From Burkholderiales bacterium (GTDB lineage: Bacteria; Pseudomonadota; Gammaproteobacteria; Burkholderiales; Burkholderiaceae_C), in NCBI GenBank assembly GCA_016000265.1, contig JAECRL010000005.1, forward strand, positions 124,001 through 188,000: 64,000 nt of DNA, read 5' to 3'. The position numbers and the translations under genes were made by a program. Of the stretch, positions 36,211 through 45,557 are shown piece by piece; position 1 is the first letter of the stretch, and the number at the start of each line of letters is the position of its first letter. The notes beneath the pieces were generated by a model that was not told the origin of the DNA, did no database searches, and saw only the letters and a program-made list of their open reading frames with translations.

Positions 36211-36279
36211 GGCGCTTCAAGCTCGCAAAAGCGCCGCTTGAACCCCGTGAAACCACGGGATCCGGGTGAGCGCCCGGGT
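36211..36279 (+). other. Structured intergenic segment (pseudoknot-capable, then hairpins)
   Basis: In the 215-bp gap after the BMP gene, GGCGCT (36211-36216) can pair with AGCGCC (36230-36235), and TTCAAGC (36216-36222) can pair with GCTTGAA (36236-36242), an interleaved order that allows an H-type pseudoknot or two alternative stems. CCCGTG/CACGGG (36244-36259) and CCGGG/CCCGG (36262-36277) follow. No T-run is present, so it is not a classic terminator. It may be an mRNA 3' end or a leader element for the next gene. Confidence 0.4.
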
Positions 36280-36373
36280 CCTACACTGAGCCTCATCAAG
36301 GGTTTCGGCCGCGCGACGCGCCGACCTGCCGTTTCAGCCCCGCGCGTCGTGCGACCGGTCTCAGGAGGTCGCG

Positions 36374-39300
36374 ATGAACGCTCCGCTGCCCGCCGAGGTG
36401 CTCCAGGCCCTCGCCCGCCTTTCGCTCGAAGACAAGTACACGCTCGAGCGGGGCCAGGCTTTCATGAGTGGCATCCAGGCGCTGGTGCGCCTGCCCATCC
36501 TCCAGCACACCCGAGACGCCCTGGCCGGCTTGAACACCGCCGGCTTCATCAGCGGCTACCGCGGCTCGCCGCTGGGTGGCTACGACCAGGCCCTGTGGAA
36601 GGCGCGCGAGCACCTGCAAAAGCACCACATCGTCTTCCAGCCTGGTGTCAACGAGGAGCTGGGCGCCACCGCCGTGTGGGGCACCCAGCAGCTGGCGCTG
36701 ACGCCCGGGCCGCACCGCTTCGACGGCGTCTTCGGGCTCTGGTACGGCAAGGGCCCGGGTGTGGACCGCTGCGGCGACGTCTTCAAGCACGCCAACATGG
36801 CGGGCACCTCCCGGCATGGCGGCGTGGTGGCCGTGGCGGGCGACGATCACGTGGCCAAGAGCTCGTCGCTGGCCCACCAGAGCGACCACATCTTCAAGGC
36901 CTGCGGCCTGCCGGTGTTCTTCCCCAGCAACGTGCAGGAGATCCTGGACCTGGGCCTGCACGCCTTCGCCATGAGTCGCTTCGCCGGTTTGTGGACGTCG
37001 CTCAAGACCATCCAGGAGGTGGTCGAGTCGTCGAGCACGGTGTCGGTGGACCCGGACCGCGTGCGCATCGTGGTGCCGCAGGACTTCGACCTGCCTGAAG
37101 GCGGCCTGCACATCCGCTGGCCGGACGCGCCCCTGGCCCAGGAAGCCCGCCTGATGGACCACAAGTGGTATGCCGCGCTGGCCTACGTGCGCGCCAACCG
37201 CCTGAACCACACGGTGCTCGACAGCGAGGGCGCGCGGCTGGGCATCATGGCCAGCGGCAAGGCCTGGAACGACCTGCGCCAGGCGCTGCACGACCTGGGG
37301 CTGGACGACGACGCCTGCCGCGCGCTCAAGCTGCGCCTGCACAAGGTGGCCGTGGTCTGGCCGCTGGAGGCCGACACCACCCGCGGCTTCGCGCAAGGGC
37401 TGCAGGAGATCCTGGTGGTCGAGGAAAAGCGCCAGATGATCGAGTACCAGCTCAAAGAGGAGCTCTACAACTGGCGCGAGGACGTGCGACCCAACGTGGT
37501 CGGCAAATTCAGCGAAACCGAGGGCGACCGCAGCGGCGGCGAATGGTCCCACCCGCACCCGGCCAGCCGCTGGCTGCTGCGCGCGCAAGCCGACCTCAAC
37601 CCCGCCTTGATCGCCCAGGCGGTGGCTCAGCGCCTGGAGCGCCTGGGCCTGCTGCGCGACGCACCGTCGCACGTGCGCGAGCGCATCGCCGAGCGCCTGC
37701 AGGTCATCGAGGCCAAGGAGCGATCGCTGGCGCAAGCCGCCAGCAGCCCGGAGCGCGCGCCCTGGTTTTGCAGCGGCTGCCCGCACAACACCTCCACCCG
37801 CGTGCCCGATGGCTCGCGCGCCATGGCCGGCATCGGCTGCCACTACATGGCGCAGTGGATGGATCGCAACACCGGCATGGTCACGCAGATGGGCGGCGAG
37901 GGCGTGGCCTGGGTCGGCCAGGCGCCCTTCACCGACGAAAAACACGTCTTCGTCAACCTGGGTGACGGCACCTACTTCCACTCCGGCTTGCTGGCCATCC
38001 GCCAGGCCATCGCGGCCAAGGTCAACATCACCTACAAGGTGCTCTACAACGACGCGGTGGCCATGACGGGCGGCCAGCCGATCGACGGCAACCTCAGCGT
38101 GCCGGCGATGACGCGCGAGCTGGAGGCCGAAGGCGTCAGGCGCATCGTGGTGGTCACCGACGACCGCAGCCGCTACGCCGATGTCGACGACCTGGCGCGC
38201 GGCGTGACCCTGCGTCACCGCGACGACCTCGACGAGGTGCAGCGCGAGCTGCGCGAGACCGAAGGCTGCACGGTCATCATCTACGACCAGACGTGCGCGA
38301 CCGAAAAGCGCCGCCGCCGCAAGCGCGGCACGCTGCCCGCCGTGACCACCCGCGTGGTCATCAACGAGGCCGTGTGCGAGGGCTGCGGCGACTGCGCCGT
38401 GCAGTCCAACTGCCTGAGCGTCGAGCCGGTGGACACGCCCCTGGGGCGCAAGCGCCGCATCAACCAGAGCAGCTGCAACCAGGACCTGTCCTGCCTGAAG
38501 GGCTTCTGCCCCAGCCTGGTCACCATCGAGGGCGGGCGCCTGCGCCAACCTGCGGCCCGCTCGGGCGGCCCCGACGTGCAGTCCCTGCCCCCTGTTCCCC
38601 TGCCTGATTTGCCCGATGCCAGCCGAGCCTACGGCATCGTCGTGGCCGGCATCGGCGGCACGGGTGTCATCACCATCGGGCAGTTGCTGGGCATGGCCGC
38701 GCACATCGAAGGGCGAGGCGTGGTGGCCCAGGAGGCCGCGGGCCTGGCGCAAAAGGGCGGCGCCACGTGGAGCCACGTGCAGATCGCCGACCACGCCGAC
38801 GCCATCTTCACCACCAAGGTGGGCATGGCCGAGGCCGACCTGGTCATCGGCAGCGACCCCATCGTGGCCGCGCTCGGCCCGACCTTGTCCGTCATGCGCC
38901 GGGGGCGCACGCGTCTGGCGCTCAACACCCACCACACGCCGACCGCCGAGCTGGTGGCGCACGCCGACTGGCGCTACCCCGCCGGTGCCTGCGACCAGGT
39001 GCTGGGCGAGGCCGTGGGGGAGTCGGCCATCCAGCGGCTGGACGCGGTGGACCTGGCCGAGCGCCTGCTGGGCGACGCCATCTACGCCAACCCGCTGATG
39101 CTGGGCTTTGCGTGGCAGAAGGGCTGGGTGCCCCTGAGCCTGGAGGCCTTGCAGCGCGCCATCGAGCTCAACGCGGTGCAGGTGCCGCGCAACCTGCAGG
39201 CCTTCGAGTGGGGCCGACAGGTGGCCCACGACCCCCTGCGGGTGGCGCGCCTGAGCCAGCCGGTGCAGCCCGTGCAGTGGGTGGGACGCCAGCCGGGTCA

Positions 39301-39976
39301 GCGCAAGGCACCGGGCGTGGCCGATTCGAGCCCGCTCGGTGACCTCGCTGAGCTGGTTCGCGACCGCATCGCGCGCCTGACCGACTACCAGGATGCGGCT
39401 TACGCCCGCCGCTACGCCGACTGGGTCGACCGGGTCAGGCGGGCCGAGGGCCCCCTCAACAGCACGCGCCTGAGCCGGGCGGTGGCGACCCAGCTCCACC
39501 GGCTGATGGCGATCAAGGACGAATACGAGGTGGCGCGGCTGCTTTCATCCCCCGCGTTTCGCGAGCAGATCGAGCGGCAATTCGAGGGCGACTGGCGGGT
39601 GGTGCACCACCTCGCGCCGCCGGCCTTCAGCCCGACGCTCACCCGCGGAGCGAAGGGCGACTGGCGCCCGATCAAGCGGGCTCACGGCGGCCTGTGGGGC
39701 GCTGCCCTCCAGGCCTTGGGTGCCTGTCGCGGCGTGCGCAACACCTGGCTGGACCCCTTGCGCTGGAGCGCCACCCGGCGCGACGAGCTCGCCATGCTGA
39801 CGGAGTTCGAGGCCTTGCTGGAGCGTTTGCTGTCGGACTGGGACCCGGCCAAGCTGGCTCAGGCGTGCGAGCTGGTGGAGGCCGCCGAGGCGATCAAAGG
39901 CTTTGGACCGGTGCGCCACGCGAGCGCCGCACCGGTTCGCCAGCGTTGGGCTCAGCGCTTGCAGTCCAGGCCGTAG
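36374..39976 (+). CDS. Fused indolepyruvate ferredoxin oxidoreductase
   Basis: A 1,200-residue single-chain 2-oxoacid:ferredoxin oxidoreductase of the indolepyruvate (IorA-IorB fusion) type found in proteobacteria. Residues 1-400 hold the pyrimidine-binding domain (FISGYRGSPLGGYD, QPGVNEELGATAVWGTQQ), about 460-640 the thiamine-diphosphate domain (GCHYMAQWM, NLGDGTYFHSG), about 665-725 ferredoxin-like Cys motifs (CEGCGDC, CLKGFCP) and about 755-950 the gamma domain (AGIGGTGVITIGQLLGMAAH). It decarboxylates arylpyruvates or branched 2-oxoacids formed in amino-acid catabolism, giving electrons to ferredoxin. AGGAGG precedes the ATG. Confidence 0.93.
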   Translation: MNAPLPAEVLQALARLSLEDKYTLERGQAFMSGIQALVRLPILQHTRDALAGLNTAGFISGYRGSPLGGYDQALWKAREHLQKHHIVFQPGVNEELGATAVWGTQQLALTPGPHRFDGVFGLWYGKGPGVDRCGDVFKHANMAGTSRHGGVVAVAGDDHVAKSSSLAHQSDHIFKACGLPVFFPSNVQEILDLGLHAFAMSRFAGLWTSLKTIQEVVESSSTVSVDPDRVRIVVPQDFDLPEGGLHIRWPDAPLAQEARLMDHKWYAALAYVRANRLNHTVLDSEGARLGIMASGKAWNDLRQALHDLGLDDDACRALKLRLHKVAVVWPLEADTTRGFAQGLQEILVVEEKRQMIEYQLKEELYNWREDVRPNVVGKFSETEGDRSGGEWSHPHPASRWLLRAQADLNPALIAQAVAQRLERLGLLRDAPSHVRERIAERLQVIEAKERSLAQAASSPERAPWFCSGCPHNTSTRVPDGSRAMAGIGCHYMAQWMDRNTGMVTQMGGEGVAWVGQAPFTDEKHVFVNLGDGTYFHSGLLAIRQAIAAKVNITYKVLYNDAVAMTGGQPIDGNLSVPAMTRELEAEGVRRIVVVTDDRSRYADVDDLARGVTLRHRDDLDEVQRELRETEGCTVIIYDQTCATEKRRRRKRGTLPAVTTRVVINEAVCEGCGDCAVQSNCLSVEPVDTPLGRKRRINQSSCNQDLSCLKGFCPSLVTIEGGRLRQPAARSGGPDVQSLPPVPLPDLPDASRAYGIVVAGIGGTGVITIGQLLGMAAHIEGRGVVAQEAAGLAQKGGATWSHVQIADHADAIFTTKVGMAEADLVIGSDPIVAALGPTLSVMRRGRTRLALNTHHTPTAELVAHADWRYPAGACDQVLGEAVGESAIQRLDAVDLAERLLGDAIYANPLMLGFAWQKGWVPLSLEALQRAIELNAVQVPRNLQAFEWGRQVAHDPLRVARLSQPVQPVQWVGRQPGQRKAPGVADSSPLGDLAELVRDRIARLTDYQDAAYARRYADWVDRVRRAEGPLNSTRLSRAVATQLHRLMAIKDEYEVARLLSSPAFREQIERQFEGDWRVVHHLAPPAFSPTLTRGAKGDWRPIKRAHGGLWGAALQALGACRGVRNTWLDPLRWSATRRDELAMLTEFEALLERLLSDWDPAKLAQACELVEAAEAIKGFGPVRHASAAPVRQRWAQRLQSRP

Positions 39977-40527
39977 GCCTTCTTGAGTTGAGCCACTTCG
40001 TTGGCCGGGGCCTTGGCCAGCTGCGCACAGGTGGTGAAGTTGCCGTGCATGACGCGGGCCTTCACGTCAAAGTAGGTCCAGTCGACGATGTCGTCTCGCT
40101 TGAAGCGCAGCGGCCCCCCGACGGCAAGCTTCTTGAGCTTGCTGGGGATGTTGTTGGCTTTGCCCTTGAAGTCCTTGCCATCGCGCTCGAAGGGGTGGAC
40201 CCACACGTACTCGGTGATGTTGCCTTCTCTGACCTTGACGCGCACGGAGATCACGTCGATCTTGGGGTCGTCGCCGTCAGCGACCTTGAAGAACTCATCC
40301 AGCGAGGCACGGGCCTTCTTGAAGGCGGCCTGCATGGCCGGGTCGCGGTCGTTGATCTCGACGACCTCCTCTTGCTTGGCTTTGGCAGCGGACCCCGCAG
40401 GGGCAGCCGCTTTGGCCGCGGGTGGTGCGGCTGAGGCGGGGGCGTGACTCAGTGCCGCGGCTGAAAAACAGGCGGCGAGGACCCAGGTGGGCAGGGAGGA
40501 GCGGAGCAAGGTCGATGACATCGGCAT
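39952..40527 (-). CDS. Exported DUF2314-family protein
   Basis: A 191-residue protein with a signal peptide (TWVLAACFSAAALSHAPASA) and an Ala-rich linker, then a DUF2314 domain from about residue 65: ARASLDEFF, KVREGNITEYVWVHPF, and FKRDDIVDWTYFDV. The function of the family is unknown. The start may be 40527 or 40521. Its 3' end overlaps the 3' end of the oxidoreductase gene by 25 bp, tail to tail. The C-terminal part has two Cys (TTCAQ, GLDCKR) that could pair in the periplasm. Confidence 0.8.
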   Translation of the reverse strand: MPMSSTLLRSSLPTWVLAACFSAAALSHAPASAAPPAAKAAAPAGSAAKAKQEEVVEINDRDPAMQAAFKKARASLDEFFKVADGDDPKIDVISVRVKVREGNITEYVWVHPFERDGKDFKGKANNIPSKLKKLAVGGPLRFKRDDIVDWTYFDVKARVMHGNFTTCAQLAKAPANEVAQLKKAYGLDCKR

Positions 40528-40682
40528 GGGGCAGAAGTGGTTCGAACGATCGTGCAAGTGTGCGCGAATTTGAAGCCACCCGTCGCGATGGAGGCCCGCT
40601 TGTCCACCCGCATGCGTGGCGGGGGAGACCCTGTCATCCGCCGCGTCAAGGGCCCGCCTGGGTTTTCAGTTAAGGTGACGCG

Positions 40683-41693
40683 ATGTCGATTGCACACCGC
40701 CTCGCCTCACCCGACGCCCGTCGATGGCAGGGCCTGGCTTGCGCCTTGGTGGGCGCCGTGGCCTTCTCCGGCAAGGCCATCGTGGCCAAGTTGCTCTACC
40801 GCCATGGGGCCGATGCCTTCGCGGTGGTGGGCTTGCGCATGGCGCTGGCTTTCCCGCTCTTCCTGGCGTTGGCCTGGTGGTCGACCCGGGTGGGCCCTGC
40901 GGCGGGGGGCGCCAGTCAGCCGCTCACCGCGCGTCAGCGCTGGCAGGTGCTCGGTCTGGGCTTCACGGGCTACTACCTCGCCAGCACCCTGGACTTCATG
41001 GGCTTGCAGTACATCAGCGCCAGCCTGGAGCGCGCCATCCTCTACCTCAACCCCAGCCTGGTCCTGTTGTTGTCGGTGCTGCTGCTCGGGCATCGCCTGC
41101 GCCGGCTCCAGCTGGCGGCCATGGCCCTTTGCTACGGCGGCGTGCTCATCGTCTTCCTGCACGACTGGGACGTGGCGTCGATGGTGTCCGCCTCCGTACA
41201 CGGCTTGAGCGCCGGGGCCGCGGTGGCCACCGGCGGCGTGCTGGTCTTCCTGAGCGCCTTGTCTTACGCCATCTACCTCATGGGCAGCGGGCAACTGGTG
41301 CAGAAGCTGGGCTCCTTGCGCCTGGTGGGCCTGGCGTCTTGCGCGGCGTGCGTGATGTGCCTGCTGCAGTGGTGGGTGGTTCACGCCGTCACGGACGGGC
41401 GCCTGGGTGCGGTTGCGCACCTGCCGTGGCAGGCCTGGGCGCTGTCCCTGCTGAACGCGACGGTGTGCACGGTGCTGCCCGTGTGGCTGGTGATGCGCGG
41501 GGTGCAGTTGCTGGGTGCGTCCATGGCCTCGCAGGTGGGCATGGTGGGGCCGTTGTCCACCATCTGGATGGCCGCCTGGTTCCTGGGTGAGCCCGTGACC
41601 GGTCGCTTGATGCTGGGCACGGCGGCGGTGCTGGCCGGCATCGTCTTGTTGACGCGACAGGCTCAACCGGTGGGGCCTGCGCCCAAGGCCTGA
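40683..41693 (+). CDS. EamA/DMT-family transporter
   Basis: A 336-residue inner-membrane protein with ten predicted spans in two EamA repeats: the first with GAVAFSGKAIVAKLLYRHG near residue 18 and the second after about residue 175 (VFLSALSYAIYLMGSG). The ESAxAPLLxxxxLGE-like end of each repeat reads SLVLLLSVLLLGHRL and GPLSTIWMAAWFLGEPV. Likely exports an amino acid or metabolite; the substrate cannot be read from sequence. It converges on ybiB with a 31-bp overlap. Confidence 0.9.
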   Translation: MSIAHRLASPDARRWQGLACALVGAVAFSGKAIVAKLLYRHGADAFAVVGLRMALAFPLFLALAWWSTRVGPAAGGASQPLTARQRWQVLGLGFTGYYLASTLDFMGLQYISASLERAILYLNPSLVLLLSVLLLGHRLRRLQLAAMALCYGGVLIVFLHDWDVASMVSASVHGLSAGAAVATGGVLVFLSALSYAIYLMGSGQLVQKLGSLRLVGLASCAACVMCLLQWWVVHAVTDGRLGAVAHLPWQAWALSLLNATVCTVLPVWLVMRGVQLLGASMASQVGMVGPLSTIWMAAWFLGEPVTGRLMLGTAAVLAGIVLLTRQAQPVGPAPKA

Positions 41694-42625
41694 ACCAGGC
41701 AATCAGCCTGCGCCTCGATGGCCGCCGGCAGCGGAGCTTGCCCCTGGAGGACGGCGGTGATCCAGGCGGCGGTGACGTCGGCCTCGCGCCCGGCGGGCAA
41801 CTCGGGCAGCGTGACCAGCACCCCCTCCTGAGGCGCGCGCGACAAAGCCTCTTGCCGCTGCCCACCCAGGAAGACGTCGAAGCGCGGCTGGCGACGGGCG
41901 TCTGCGACGGGCTCGCCTTCGGTGCCACGCATCAACAAGGCGTTGGCGTGGCTGAGCTGCAAGAAGGCGCTGAGGGACTCGGCGTACTCGGGGTGGGTGT
42001 GGTTGATCACGCGCAGCCGACCGGGTGTGGGGGCGGGTGCGTCCCCGAACGGATCCAGCAACTTGGCCACGGTGTGCCCGGGGTTGCGCAGGCCGATGGT
42101 CCAGCGCACGGCCAGCAGCCGCGCCAGCGAGGGGCACAAGGTGGCGATGTCGATGAACGCCGGGGCGCCGGCCTGCCAGGCCTGTGCCAGCGACTCAGCC
42201 GAATCGACCCGCGGCCAGCCCGCGGCGGCAAAGACCTGGGCGGTGGTGATGCGCGTCGGGTCTTGCGACGGACCGTGAACCAGCACGCCCACGCCGCGCC
42301 GGGCCAACGCCCAGGCCAGCAATGCCGTCAGGTTGGGCAACTTGCGCGAGCCGTTGTACGAGGGCAGCAGCACCACGCCGCGTGATGCGTGGGGCAGGGC
42401 GGCGCGCAGGTCGAGGCAACGCGCCGTGGCCGCTTGCAGGAAGCCCAGCAGCTCCGCCGGCGTCTCGCCTTTGATGCGCATGGCCAGGCAGAACGCGCCC
42501 ACCTCCAGGTCGGTGACCTGGCCGTCGAGCACCTGGCTGAGCAGGTCGCGAGCCTGATCGGTGTCCAAGGCGCGGGCGCCGTCTTTGCCCCGACCGATTT
42601 CTTTGATGTAGCTGGCGATGCCCAT
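41663..42625 (-). CDS. ybiB: YbiB, TrpD2-type nucleic-acid-binding protein
   Basis: A 320-residue protein of the anthranilate phosphoribosyltransferase fold (TrpD2/YbiB). It shows the N-terminal helical domain (ALDTDQARDLLSQVLDGQVTDLE...FCLAMRIKGET) and LLPSYNGSRKLPNLTALLAWALA in the region that binds PRPP in TrpD; here the glycine-rich phosphate loop is replaced, as in YbiB. E. coli YbiB binds nucleic acid and is LexA-regulated. The start at 42625 gives the usual MGIASYIKEIGRGK. It probably follows nasA on the same strand 58 bp away. Confidence 0.88.
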   Translation of the reverse strand: MGIASYIKEIGRGKDGARALDTDQARDLLSQVLDGQVTDLEVGAFCLAMRIKGETPAELLGFLQAATARCLDLRAALPHASRGVVLLPSYNGSRKLPNLTALLAWALARRGVGVLVHGPSQDPTRITTAQVFAAAGWPRVDSAESLAQAWQAGAPAFIDIATLCPSLARLLAVRWTIGLRNPGHTVAKLLDPFGDAPAPTPGRLRVINHTHPEYAESLSAFLQLSHANALLMRGTEGEPVADARRQPRFDVFLGGQRQEALSRAPQEGVLVTLPELPAGREADVTAAWITAVLQGQAPLPAAIEAQADCLVQALGAGPTG

Positions 42626-42683
42626 GGTGACCTTTGTGTGCACGACACCCGGATTATCCGGGCGCCGCCCTCGCGCGGGGGAC

Positions 42684-45512
42684 TCAGGTTGCTGCTTGCG
42701 CCAGCTTGCGCAAGGCGGGCAGGCAGGAGCCGCAGTTCGTGCCGCATTTGAGCTCGGACTGGAGTTGCCCCAGGCGCTCGTTGACACCGCCCTCGCAGCG
42801 CTTGAGCACCTCCACGATGGCGGTTTCGCTGACGTTGAAGCAGGTGCAGACCTGTTTGCCTCGGGCCTCGGTGGCCACGGGCGGCTGGGCCCCGGGGCTC
42901 AGCAGGGCGCGTCCGAAGGCGTCGGCGGGCAGCTTGTCTTGCAACAGGGGGCGCAGCCAGGCCTCGGCGGCGGTGTCACCCGCCAGCACGAAGGCCTGCA
43001 CGCGCAGGCTGGCGGCCTCGGCAGGGGCGTCCTCACGCTGCTGATGTTCAACTCGCACGGCCCGGTGCTGGCCCGTTGAGGGGTCGTCGTAGCGCATCAC
43101 GTCGGCGCCGTCGACGCCGAACAGCGCCTGGATCTGCGCGACCACGCCGGGCTCCGGGGCGTGCGGGCTGGCCGCGCGCAGCATCAGTCCGACCTCACCG
43201 CCGCCCTCGGTTTCGCGCCCGAACGGCACGCAGCTGGTGAAGGCGAAGGCGCCCATCCACGGCTTGAGTTGCTCGCGCACGGCCAGGGCCCGCTCCAAGG
43301 GCAGCCAGGCGAGGGCCAGCAAACGCCAGGGCAGGTCCGCCCGCGCCAGGCTGACGGCGGCATGCTTGAGCTCCGGCTGCTTGGACTTCGGGCAGAAGTC
43401 AGGCAAGGTCAAGGCGTTGACGCCGGTGATGCGCTGGCCGTGCGGGTCCACCCCGCTGAGCGCCTCCTCGCCCCAGTGCATGGCCATGTGGGCTTGCCCG
43501 CAGCGCAGCCCGGCATCGGCCGAGGCCGGCGCGAACAGCGTGCCCCGGCGGGAGCTGACTTGAACCAGCTCGCCAGCCAGCACGCCCAGTCGGGCCATGT
43601 CCTCGGGGTGAAGCTCGACGCTGGGCTCGGCCACGTGCCCGAACAAGCGTCCCAGCGTGCCGGTGCGGCTCATGCCATGCCACTGGTCGCGCAGGCGGCC
43701 GGTGTTCAGGCTGAAGGGGAAACGCGCGTCGCAGGCTTCTTTGACGGGCTCGTGTTGGACCAGGGCGAAACGGGCGCGCCCGTCTGCCGTGGGGAAGCGA
43801 GCGTCGGTGTACAGGCGGGCCTGACCCTGGCTGGCACCTTGGGGCATCGGCCATTGCTGCGGACCTTGTGTCTCCAGCAAGGCGTAGCTCAGGCCGGTGA
43901 TGTCGAGGTCGCGGCCACGCGTGCTCTCGCGGTGTTCGTTCCACACCGATTCCGGCGATTCGTGGGGGAACAGCGTTTGCGTGCCGGGCAGGTAGTGGGC
44001 GCGGCGCTCGGGCAGGCGCTGCTCCAGCAAGCGCCCGAGTTCCCCGAAGATGGCCCAGTCGTGGCGAGCCTGGCCCGCGGGCGGCACGGCCGATCGCACC
44101 CGGCTGATGCGGCGCTCGCTGTTGGTGACGGTGCCGTCCTTTTCGCCCCAGGTGCTGGCGGGCAGCAGGATGTCGGCGTAGGCGCAGGTGGCGGTGGTGG
44201 CGAAGGCCTCTTGCACGACCACCAGCTCGGCGGTTTCCAGGGCTTTGCGCACGGTGGCCTGGTCGGGCAAGGACTGGGCGGGGTTGGTGCAGGCGATCCA
44301 CAGCGCCTTGATCTCGCCGCGGGCGGCGGCCTCGAACATCTCCACGGCGGTCTTGCCCGCTTGGGACGGCACCTCGCGCACGCCCCACAAGGCTGCGACC
44401 TCGGCCCGATCGGCTTCGCTGGTCAGGTCTCGGTGGGCGCTCAGCAGGTTGGCCATGCCGCCCACTTCGCGCCCGCCCATGGCATTGGGCTGGCCGGTCA
44501 GCGAGAAAGGGCCCGCCCCGGGCTTGCCGATCTGGCCGGTGGCCAGGTGCAGGTTGATGAGCGCGGCGTTCTTGTCCGTGCCGCGGTGGCTTTGGTTGAG
44601 GCCCTGGCAGTAGAGAGACAAGGTGGGCGTCTGTGCGCCGAACCACTTCGACGCCAGCTCCAGGTCGGCTTGCGCGATGCCGCAGGTGCGCGCCACGTGC
44701 TCCGGCGTGAAGTCGCGGACCACGGCCATGAGTTCGTCGAAGCCGTTGGTGTGCTGCTGGACAAAGGCGTCGTCGAGCAGCCCGTCGCGCGCCAGGATGT
44801 GCAGCATCCCGTTGAACAGGGCCACGTCCGTGCCGGGCTGGATGGCCAGGTGCAGGTCCGCCATCTCGGCGGTTTCGGTGCGCCGCGGGTCGACCACGAT
44901 GAGCTTCATCTCCGGGCGGGCCTGGCGGGCGTCCTCGATGCGGCGAAACAGGATGGGGTGCGCCCAGGCCGTGTTGGCCCCCGCGATGAACAGCGTGTTG
45001 GCGTGGTCGAAGTCTTCGTAGCAGGCCGGTGGGGCGTCGCTGCCCAGCGTGGCCTTGTAGCCCGCCACGGCGCTGCTCATGCACAGGCGCGAGTTGGTGT
45101 CGAGGTTGTTCGTGCCCAGCAGGCCTTTGACCAGCTTGTTGAGCACATGGTAGTCCTCGGTCAGCAGCTGGCCCGAGCCATAAAAGCCCACGGCTTGCGG
45201 TCCGTGTTCGCGCACGATGGCAGCCAGGCGGTCGGCGGCCTCACCCAGTGCGGCGTCCCAGCTCAGGGCTTGAGCGGGCTGGTCACGCTGGCTGCGCTTG
45301 AGGGGCGTCAGCAGGCGCGCCTGGCGCGTGACGGTGTCGGCGGCCGTCAGGTGCAGCGTGCTGCCCTTGGTGCACAGGCGGCCGAAGTTGGCGGGGTGAT
45401 CGGGGTCGCCTTTGACCTGGATGATCTGCCGATCGCGACTCTCGATCAGCACGCCGCAGCCGGTGCCGCAGTACGGGCAGGTGGCCTTGGTGAGGGTGGT
45501 CGTTGGGCTCAT
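42684..45512 (-). CDS. nasA: Assimilatory nitrate reductase, Mo-bisMGD catalytic subunit
   Basis: A 942-residue cytoplasmic nitrate reductase. The N terminus holds the [4Fe-4S] cysteines C12, C15, C19 (CPYCGTGCGV) and one near residue 47 (GRLCTKGS). Molybdopterin-binding segments include YGSGQLLTEDYHVLNKL, NSRLCMSSAV with a candidate Mo-ligand Cys, and LNTGRLRDQWHGMSRTGT. The C terminus adds a BFD-like [2Fe-2S] domain, CTCFNVSE and CGTNCGSC (about residues 870-930), which receives electrons. It reduces nitrate to nitrite, taking electrons via the FAD protein encoded next upstream. Confidence 0.95.
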   Translation of the reverse strand: MSPTTTLTKATCPYCGTGCGVLIESRDRQIIQVKGDPDHPANFGRLCTKGSTLHLTAADTVTRQARLLTPLKRSQRDQPAQALSWDAALGEAADRLAAIVREHGPQAVGFYGSGQLLTEDYHVLNKLVKGLLGTNNLDTNSRLCMSSAVAGYKATLGSDAPPACYEDFDHANTLFIAGANTAWAHPILFRRIEDARQARPEMKLIVVDPRRTETAEMADLHLAIQPGTDVALFNGMLHILARDGLLDDAFVQQHTNGFDELMAVVRDFTPEHVARTCGIAQADLELASKWFGAQTPTLSLYCQGLNQSHRGTDKNAALINLHLATGQIGKPGAGPFSLTGQPNAMGGREVGGMANLLSAHRDLTSEADRAEVAALWGVREVPSQAGKTAVEMFEAAARGEIKALWIACTNPAQSLPDQATVRKALETAELVVVQEAFATTATCAYADILLPASTWGEKDGTVTNSERRISRVRSAVPPAGQARHDWAIFGELGRLLEQRLPERRAHYLPGTQTLFPHESPESVWNEHRESTRGRDLDITGLSYALLETQGPQQWPMPQGASQGQARLYTDARFPTADGRARFALVQHEPVKEACDARFPFSLNTGRLRDQWHGMSRTGTLGRLFGHVAEPSVELHPEDMARLGVLAGELVQVSSRRGTLFAPASADAGLRCGQAHMAMHWGEEALSGVDPHGQRITGVNALTLPDFCPKSKQPELKHAAVSLARADLPWRLLALAWLPLERALAVREQLKPWMGAFAFTSCVPFGRETEGGGEVGLMLRAASPHAPEPGVVAQIQALFGVDGADVMRYDDPSTGQHRAVRVEHQQREDAPAEAASLRVQAFVLAGDTAAEAWLRPLLQDKLPADAFGRALLSPGAQPPVATEARGKQVCTCFNVSETAIVEVLKRCEGGVNERLGQLQSELKCGTNCGSCLPALRKLAQAAT

Positions 45513-45557
45513 GTCTTTGTCTTGTTTTGTGGTCTCAGCGGGGCAAGGGGCGCAGGC

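Noticed and set aside
36296..39499. A 1,067-codon minus-strand frame opposite the indolepyruvate oxidoreductase
   Set aside because: All functional motifs are on the plus strand; the minus frame is low-complexity mirror coding.
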